A program made the position numbers and the translations under genes. Of a stretch of DNA of 64,000 nt, positions 57,539 to 64,000 are shown piece after piece. Origin of the DNA: Nymphaea colorata. Lineage: Eukaryota > Streptophyta > Magnoliopsida > Nymphaeales > Nymphaeaceae. Below the pieces are notes generated by a model. The model saw only the letters and a list, made by a program, of their open reading frames with translations. It was not told where the DNA came from and made no database searches. The first letter of the stretch is position 1; every line of letters begins with the position of its first letter. The stretch lies in contig NC_045140.1 of assembly GCF_008831285.2 (NCBI RefSeq), forward strand, positions 7,314,505 to 7,378,504. The letters run 5' to 3'.

Positions 57539-58489
57539 ATGGCAGCTTCTTCATCTATAGACGTTATGGCGGATTGCCGTATGGGAGAGTGGATCATTGA
57601 TAGTGGCGCTACTCACCACATGACCGGCGATCCTAAGGTCTTTCATGGGTATAAGCTTTCATCAGGAAAGGATCGTGTTTCCCTTGCCGATGGTTCATCT
57701 ATCTCTGTGGCTGGAAAAGGGAGTCTCCCACTTTTGAACAAGTTCTTAGTCCACAATGCTCTACATGTTCCTCATATTCCCTTGAATCTCTTGTCGGTTA
57801 GCAAGATCACGAAGGAGTTAAATTGCGAACTTATATTTTCCGCTGATCGCTGTGTTATGCAGGACTTGGTGACAGGGAAGAGGATTGGGATTGGCCTAGC
57901 TTCTGACGGGCTCTATCGTTTACCTATGCGTGCTGCTCAGGCTCTCATGACGGCAGTCAGCCAAGCCACGAAGAATAGAGAGGACTCCCTTCAGTTGCTT
58001 CTACGGTGGCATGAGCGCCTTGGACACTTGCCTTTTGGCCTTCTTAGACAGTTGTTTCCTGATATATGTTCCAGGTTAGATATGACTATGGTGTCTTGTG
58101 ATGTCTGTCACCTGGCCAAACATGTTAGGGCTTCATACCCATTGTCTAGCCATCGGTCTAATGAGGTATTTGCCATGATTCATTCTGATGTGTGGGGGCC
58201 TGCAGGGATTCCTTCTTGTCATGGTTTTCAATATTTTATCACCTTTATAGATGATTATTCTCGTAACACTATTGTCTACTTGCTGAAAGTCCGTAGTGAA
58301 GTTCCTACTGTCATAGAGACTTTCATTGCCTATGTGGAAACTCAATATGGAGCATCTGTTAAGACATTTCGATCTGACAATGCTCGAGAGTATATGTGCC
58401 AGTCTGTTGATAGCTTCTTTCGAAAAAAGGGAATTGTTCATGAGACTTCCTGTAGTTATACCCCTCCTCAAAATGGAGTTGCTGAATGA
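57539..58489 (+). pseudogene. copia 4 gag-less protease-integrase
   Basis: ATG 57,539 starts MAASSSIDVMADCRMGEWII and enters the protease motif (DSGATHHMTG) after about 20 residues. Copia 3 has about 370 residues of gag and zinc knuckle between these points. The joint keeps the reading frame. Pre-integrase (WHERLGHLPFG), zinc segment (CDVCHLAKHVRASYP) and integrase core (HSDVWGPAG, RSDNAREYM, PPQNGVAE) follow. TGA at 58,487-58,489 replaces the Arg codon of the motif GVAERKNRQ, ending the frame just after the catalytic Glu. Confidence 0.92.
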
Positions 58490-60878
58490 AAAAATCGTCA
58501 GTTATTGAATATGACTCGGGCTCTTTTTTTTCAACGTCATGTTCCAAAAAAGTATTGGGGGGATGCTGTGCTGACCAGTGCGTATCTTATAAACCGGTTG
58601 CCTAGTCGTGTGTTGAATGAGAAGACGCCTCACTCTCTGTTACCGGGGACTTGTGAACCTTTCTCTCTTTCACTCAGAGTTTTTTGGTTGTGTTTGCTTT
58701 ATTCACAACCATAGTCCTCACATTAAAAAGCTTGATCCAAGATCTATTAAGGGCATTTTTTTAGGGTATTCTCCCACTCAAAAAGGGTACAAGTGTCGAG
58801 ACCCTTCCACTGGTCGGGCCTATGTTACCAAAGATGTCACTTTCCTTGAACATGTTTCCTATTTTGGTGAGAATCCTCTTCAGGGGGAGTACTCTATGTC
58901 ACAGGAAGAGTATTCTCCGAGTCAGGAAATTCAGTTTACAGATTTTTTGGACTACAGGCGTGACTCCGTTGGTCCATCTAGTGAGGTGCATGAACAAGAG
59001 AAAAATGAAGAGTGTTCCACTGAGGCAGAAGAGAAGTGCAATCGTTTATTTGGGCAAGTTTACTCTAGGCGAAGAGTTTGTACAGATGAGATGACAGGTG
59101 GTGAGAATTCTACTCCCAATCCAATTAGTCCTTCCCTGGATGACCCAAGTCGTGCGCAGAAGCAACCTGTTGAAGAAGAGATTCAGACTGTTGCTGCTAG
59201 TGAAGAGCTTCCCATCGCCCTGCGAAAGGGTGTCAGGTCATGTACTCAACATCCTATTGGTAACTTTGTTTCATATTCTAGACTGAGCAAGGACTACAAA
59301 TGCTTTGTATCTTCTCTTTCTTTGACTATGATTCCCAGGAATGTTACTGAGGCTCAGAGTGATCCTAAGTGGACCTATGCAATGCAAGAAGAGATGGAAG
59401 CCTTGCGAAGAAACATGACATGGGAAGTTGTAAAGATTCCTGAGGCGGCTCACTTGGTTGGATCTAAGTGGGTCTACACCATCAAGTACAAACCAGATGG
59501 GAGTGTTGAAAGATACAAAGCTCGTCTTGTGGCCAAGGGGTTTAGTCAGAAATATGGGATTGATTATTTGGAGACCTTTGCTCCTGTTGCGAAGATGAAG
59601 ACGGTCAGAGTCATTATCTCTTTAGCTGTGATGAAGGAGTGGAAGATGTACCAACTTGATGTCAAGAACGCATTTCTCAATGGAGACCTTGAAGAGGAAG
59701 TATATATGTGTATGCCTCCAGGATATGAGGAACCTGGAAAATGTTGCAAGCTAAGGAAAGCTTTATATGGGCTCAAGCAATCTCCTCGAGCGTGGTTTGA
59801 ACGACTCAGACTTGTCATGAGACAATGTGGATACCATCAAGGGAATGGAGATCATACACTTTTTGTGAAGAGAAATAAGCAAAAGGTTACTATTCTGTTG
59901 GTATATGTTGATGATATGATTGTCACAGGTGATGATGAAGATGAAATAATGAAGTTAAAGAAACTGTTGGCGATCGAGTTTGATCTTAAGGACCTTGGTA
60001 AGTTGAAATACTTCCTTGGCATAGAAATTGCTAGGTCTGGGACTAGCCTTGTGCTAAATCAACGGAAGTACACTCTAGATTTGTTAAAGGAGGCTGGGAA
60101 ACTAGGGTGTAGACCAGCTTCTACTCCTCTAGATGCTGGCCATAAGCTAAGTCTTAGAGACGGGGAGCCACTCTGTGAAGAGGCAAAAAGAAGATATCAA
60201 TGTCTTGTAGGGAAGTTAATTTATCTTACTCTCACTAGACCTGATATTACCTTTGCTGTGAATGTGATGAGCCAGTTCATGCATGCTTCCACGGATGCCC
60301 ACTTGAAGGCTGTTGACAGGATCTTGTGCTACTTGAAGAGGAATCCTGGCAAAGGTCTCTTATATGTCAAGCAAGACACTCTTGGGATTGAAGGTTATTC
60401 AGATGCAGACTGGGCAGGCTGTATTGACACTAGGAGGTCCACCTCCGGCTATTGTATTTATTTGGGAGGGAATCTCATAGTGTGCAGAAGTAAAAGGCAA
60501 GATGTTTGTTCGCGTTTCAGTGCTGAAGCAGAATACAGAGTTGTTGCTATGAGAGTTTCCGAGCTTTTGTGGCTGAAAGTATTGTTGACTGATATTGGTA
60601 TAAAGGTTGAAGAACCAATGAAGATGTATTGCGATAACAAGTCTGCAATTAACTTGGCCAACAACCCTGTGCTTCATGACAGAACAAAGCATGTTGAGAT
60701 TGACCGACATTTCATTCGAGAGAGAATTGATGCTAAAGAACTTGTACTTCCTTACATGAGATCTGAAGACCAAACGGCTGATGTTCTGACGAAGGCTTTA
60801 TCTTCGACCTCATTTGAGAGAAATGTATCCAAGTTGGGCATGTTTGATATGCATGCCCAACTTGAGGGGGAGTGTTGA
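58490..60878 (+). pseudogene. copia 4 integrase end, reverse transcriptase, RNase H
   Basis: The frame continues after the TGA as KNRQLLNMTRALFFQ. A one-base change in a T run near 58,680 shifts it, and from there one open frame runs to 60,878: FGCVCFIHNHSP, LGYSPTQKGYKC, reverse transcriptase (TWEVVKIPEAAHLVGSKWVY, YQLDVKNAFLNGDLEEEVYM, LLVYVDDMIVTGDD), and an intact RNase H (GYSDADWAGCIDTRRSTSGY, SAEAEYRVVA, NPVLHDRTKHVEID). The stop overlaps the 3' LTR start. Polymerase domains are therefore complete but uncoupled from protease by two lesions. Confidence 0.94.
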
Positions 60879-61125
60879 AGTATGTTAGATGGGTCTCGGG
60901 ACCGGGTCCGGATCCGTATCCGATCCAACTTGTAGCCCTTGTTGGGCATTATTTAAGTCGTGTAACCCTAATCCTTATGGTGTGAATGAAAGACTAAGGA
61001 GAGAGAGTCTGGCGGCTAGTGGGCACCGGCTCCTCCTCATTCGTGGTTTTTTCCCTCTTGTTGAGGGTTTTCCACGTTACATCGTGATCGTTGTTTCTCT
61101 TTCTCTTCTTGTTCGTGTTTCTACA
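60873..61125 (+). repeat. 3' LTR of copia 4
   Basis: 253 bp. Matches the 5' LTR without substitutions seen by eye; two short tandem-repeat contractions. Followed by AAGAC. Confidence 0.95.
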
Positions 61126-61130
61126 AAGAC

Positions 61131-61553
61131 TATCGTTTCTTTCCAAAGAGTAATAACCAGGAATTGAAGTTTTTTTCTTTCTTGAATCTATAGCTTAGAT
61201 TTATCCAGAGGAGAACGCAGATAAAAAGGCTCGTCCATTATGATAGTGATAAGCAGCAGCAATTAGTATTACTAGCCTTCCTACTCCTCATGTATTCTCC
61301 TAACCAATCAGACGGGTAACATATGGTCTATGCAATTGATTGAACAGGAGATAAAATGGAGCCTCTGCAGTTACTATTGCAAAGAGTTCAGAACTAGTAC
61401 ATGTATATCAAGAATGTTTCCTCTGACAGACCATGCATCCTGCATAAACTGTTCAAAAATATAAAAAGAGGAAGGTAAAGTACAAAATGGGTGAAAGATC
61501 CGTCGAGATTATTCCTTTAACTCTTAAAAGAAACATAAAACCTATCTACATAA
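61131..61553. other. Host sequence between copia 4 and copia 5
   Basis: No coding region or repeat was recognised. Confidence 0.5.
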
Positions 61554-61639
61554 TGTTAAAATATAAATCCTTCACCAGCACGTTGAAGAGGAGTCTCTTA
61601 GGATTCCACCTCCTTGTAGAATGTGTTAAAATATTTAAT

Positions 61640-61845
61640 GTCCTTGTAACATGTGAAGAGTCTCATAGGATTCTATGTTATAGTTAATATCCTTGTTATA
61701 TGGGAAGTCTCCTAGGATTCTATGTTGTAGTTAATATCCTTGTAATATGTGAAGTCTCTTAGGTTTCTATGATGTAATTAATGTCCTTGGAGCTTGTGAA
61801 ATCTCCTAGGATTCTACGATTGGAGACTCTTAGAATTCTGAAAAT
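61640..61845. repeat. Degenerate ~57-bp tandem repeats inside the copia 5 LTR
   Basis: Four successive versions of a unit with AATATCCTTGTAATATGTGA, then AGTCTCYTAGGATTCTATG. Copies differ by a few bases each. Confidence 0.8.
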
Positions 61846-61911
61846 GAGATTATAAATAGAGGCCGTGCAAACCATTTTGGCTACGGCTTCTTCTCCTCAG
61901 TTTCTTCTTGT

Positions 61912-61953
<42 letters not shown>

Positions 61954-62222
61954 GCGTGAGTGCTGTTTTCGGGTTACAGATATTGGTGCTACATTTCTAT
62001 CATGGTATCAGAGCGCCAGGTTACGTTATCTCTACCAAACGAAATGCCCAAACAGGTCTGATCTGGTTAGAACTCTTTTCTCATCTTGTCTCTATCCTGA
62101 ATTTACTTTTCTCTTGCGCAATTCTTGTTCCTTTTTCTTCTTGCTTACCAAGGACACATCTTGTTATATCGTGTCTTCTTTCCCTCTCATCTTCTACCTA
62201 TATACCATTCCTTTCTGCTGTC

Positions 62223-64000
62223 ATGGAAAACCTTTCGCATTCTGGCATGTCCTCAAGTTTTCTTCCTCACCTTATTACCGAAAAACTCAACCATGAGAAT
62301 TATCTGATCTGGAAAAGGCAAATCATGCCTTTCATAAGAAGTCAAGGCCTCTTTGGACATCTCGATGGTTCAACAAAGGCTCCACCAATATCCGTCTTAC
62401 AGGAAATAAAAAATGAGGCAGGAGAAGTTATTGCTGTTCATGAAGACAACAATCCTGAACATGCTATGTGGATGAGACGTGATCAAAGTCTGGTTGCGTA
62501 TATTTTGTCCACTTTATCTCAACAAGTGTTACTTTCAGTTTCTGATGATTGTACTGCAGAAGAATTATGGGAAACCCTTGCTGATACTTTTTCCCAAATA
62601 TCAGAAGCTCGAATTATGTACTTAAAGAAAGAATTTCAGAATTTGAGCAAAGGTTCAACGTCTATCATGGATTATTTGGGGCGTATTAAGGCCGTCGCAG
62701 ACCAACTTGCTGCCTCAGGGAATAACATTTCTGATAAGGAAAAGGTGCAGCAAACCTTGAATGGACTTGGGCATGATTATCATGCTTTTATTACAGCTCT
62801 TGAGGTCCTTCCTGTTCTGCCTTCCTTCAACGAACTACAAGGTAAACTTCTCCAACATGAAATGAATATGAAAAGAGTCATTGAAAGGACTGATCAAGGG
62901 AACTCCCAAAATGTGTTGGCTATGAATGTAAAGTTTGGTAAGAGCCATGGGAACTCCAACCATGGTGGTCGTGGCATTCTACCAACACCACATAACCAAG
63001 GTATGTCTCCTTTGGATACTTCAAGAAAAATACCAATTTGTTTTCAGTGCAACAAGAAAGGACACATGAAGGCACAATGTTGGTTTAATCCTCAAAATAA
63101 AAACAAAGGGGTGAGACATGATTATAAACAAGGAGGACAAAGTTCTAAATCCACCGCTGAAGATATGCAACAGCTATTGATGGCCGCATTCTCAAAGATG
63201 ACTATAAAGCAAAATGAGCAGGGAGAATGGTTCTTGGATTCAGGTGCAGCTACCCATGTGACAGGAAATGCAGGTAAATTGACTAACTTATCCCCTCATT
63301 ACGGTAGAAGTTGCATTATAACAGGTGATGAAAAATCTCATCCTATTACACATATTGGAAATGCACATATTCCATTGTCATCCTCGTCTCTATCACTGTC
63401 TAATGTTGTTCTTGCTTCCAATATCAAAAAGAACATCATATCCATTTCTAAACTCATTGATGATACAAGCTCTTCTGTTGAATTCACACCTTCTTCTGTC
63501 TATGTCAAGGACCTCCAAACGAAGAAAATGTTCGCTAGAGGGGAGCGTCAAGGGAATATGTACGTCCTCAAGGAATGTCTACCCAAGGATTCATCCACTT
63601 TTGATATAGGATTGAAGACATTTTCTCTTTCTCATAATGCGTCATCAGTGCCAAGTTCTTGCCATTTTCAATCAAAAATAAGGGGCCCTAACCAATTTTT
63701 GGAGTCTGATTTGTGGCATAGTCGGCTAGGACACTGTGGTCGACATTTCATTGAAAAACTTGTCACAGATAGTCTCATTCCAAGATCAAGTTTACCTCTT
63801 ACTTCAAGTGTCAAAAAATGTTCAAGTTGTGGACTTTGTAAGAGTCATGTTTTACCTTTCCATAATATAAATCAAAGGGCTTCCAAACCTTTTGAAACTA
63901 TTTTTTCTGATGTATGGGGGCCAGCCCCTATTGATTCCATGTCTGGGTCAAGATATTATGTCTTATTCATTGACTCTTACTCACGTTTCACCTGGATTTA
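62223..64000 (+). CDS. copia 5 gag-pol polyprotein, open to window end
   Basis: ATG 62,223 starts MENLSHSGMSSSFLPHLITE and 592 codons follow without a stop. Modules: gag (KLNHENYLIWKRQIMPFIRS, ELWETLADTFSQISEARIMY, LNGLGHDYHAFITALE), zinc knuckle CFQCNKKGHMKAQC near residue 275, protease motif EWFLDSGAATHVTG near 338, pre-integrase WHSRLGH and zinc segment CSSCGLCKSH, then the start of the integrase core (FETIFSDVWGPAP, FIDSYSRFTWI). Reverse transcriptase and RNase H would lie beyond the edge. It is the only full-length-looking copia gag in the window and shows no lesion, so the element may be potentially autonomous. Confidence 0.93.
   Translation, partial: MENLSHSGMSSSFLPHLITEKLNHENYLIWKRQIMPFIRSQGLFGHLDGSTKAPPISVLQEIKNEAGEVIAVHEDNNPEHAMWMRRDQSLVAYILSTLSQQVLLSVSDDCTAEELWETLADTFSQISEARIMYLKKEFQNLSKGSTSIMDYLGRIKAVADQLAASGNNISDKEKVQQTLNGLGHDYHAFITALEVLPVLPSFNELQGKLLQHEMNMKRVIERTDQGNSQNVLAMNVKFGKSHGNSNHGGRGILPTPHNQGMSPLDTSRKIPICFQCNKKGHMKAQCWFNPQNKNKGVRHDYKQGGQSSKSTAEDMQQLLMAAFSKMTIKQNEQGEWFLDSGAATHVTGNAGKLTNLSPHYGRSCIITGDEKSHPITHIGNAHIPLSSSSLSLSNVVLASNIKKNIISISKLIDDTSSSVEFTPSSVYVKDLQTKKMFARGERQGNMYVLKECLPKDSSTFDIGLKTFSLSHNASSVPSSCHFQSKIRGPNQFLESDLWHSRLGHCGRHFIEKLVTDSLIPRSSLPLTSSVKKCSSCGLCKSHVLPFHNINQRASKPFETIFSDVWGPAPIDSMSGSRYYVLFIDSYSRFTWI

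Larger units (their letters stand above)
56220..61125 (+). mobile_element. Copia 4, complete ends, gag deleted
   Basis: 5' LTR 56,220-56,481 (262 bp) and 3' LTR 60,873-61,125 (253 bp) are identical by eye, except for a 7-bp tandem repeat difference (GATGGGT) and one GA dinucleotide. Target duplication AAGAC at 56,215-56,219 and 61,126-61,130. Primer site 56,482-56,493. Polypurine tract before 60,873. Internal region: a leader of about 1,045 bases, then a polyprotein that goes from the gag start almost directly to protease. Two lesions occur in pol. Nearly identical LTRs indicate recent insertion. Confidence 0.96.
61554..64000 (+). mobile_element. Copia 5 (runs off right edge)
   Basis: The LTR starts at TGTTAAAATAT, either at 61,554 or at 61,624, where the motif recurs. 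It ends CA at 62,002 and is followed by the primer site TGGTATCAGAGC (62,003-62,014). A TATAAATAG promoter motif lies at 61,851-61,859 and a 38-base TC microsatellite follows near 61,914-61,951. Gag-pol is open from 62,223 to the window end. It is a different family from copia 3/4. The 3' half is outside. Confidence 0.92.

Noticed and set aside
61640-61845. CRISPR-like regularly spaced repeats
   Set aside because: Contiguous degenerate tandem repeats without distinct spacers, inside a plant LTR.

Overview
This is nuclear DNA of a flowering plant. The evidence is GT-AG exons of plant housekeeping genes (CDKC kinase, SEC24C-type COPII coat, clathrin heavy chain, GINS subunit PSF1, ubiquitin-conjugating E2), several Ty1/copia retrotransposons primed by the plant initiator-Met tRNA site TGGTATCAGAGC, a hAT transposon, and an endogenous caulimovirid. 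The species cannot be named from the sequence. There is a 100-base N gap at 36,639-36,738. Protein identities come from remembered family sequences, not a search.

Layout. 1-3,460: copia element 1, minus strand, cut by the window edge. 3,461-30,873: a broken CDKC gene on the minus strand, expanded by nested duplication. Exon 1 (30,764-30,873) and the C-terminal exons (23,726-26,454) form the most complete copy, but no exon for the kinase catalytic core was found. The C-terminal exons recur at 9,172-11,770 and 5,304-5,830. A gag-protease mini-copia (6,483-8,854) sits in one unit. A caulimovirid of about 6.9 kb (11,853 to about 18,790) with a clathrin heavy chain exon at its edge sits in another.

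31,729-42,734: a SEC24C-like gene on the minus strand, with two frameshifts in exon 1 and a break in the middle of an exon beside the CDKC upstream region. A 274-bp MITE lies between its exons. 43-46 kb: degenerate tandem repeats and a copia gag relic. 46,789-47,945: PSF1 (GINS1) exons, minus strand, without exon 1. 48,030-50,069: a decayed hAT element fused directly to copia 3 (50,070-55,013), which has lost nearly all of its 5' LTR. 55,805-55,932: a lone E2 exon. 56,220-61,125: copia 4, same family as copia 3, with both LTRs and a target-site duplication but an in-frame gag deletion. From about 61.55 kb to the right edge: copia 5, whose gag-pol frame is open to the end of the window.

The genes do not form a pathway. 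The window is a graveyard of gene fragments shaped by segmental duplication, nested insertion and template-switch-like repair. The most unusual items are: (i) the CDKC duplication series with recurrent breakpoints; (ii) the caulimovirid, which has coat protein ahead of movement protein, overlapping start/stop codons and two separate retropepsin-like domains; (iii) two copia derivatives with reshaped coding capacity, one gag-pro only with its stop codon supplied by the target site, and one without gag but with nearly identical LTRs.
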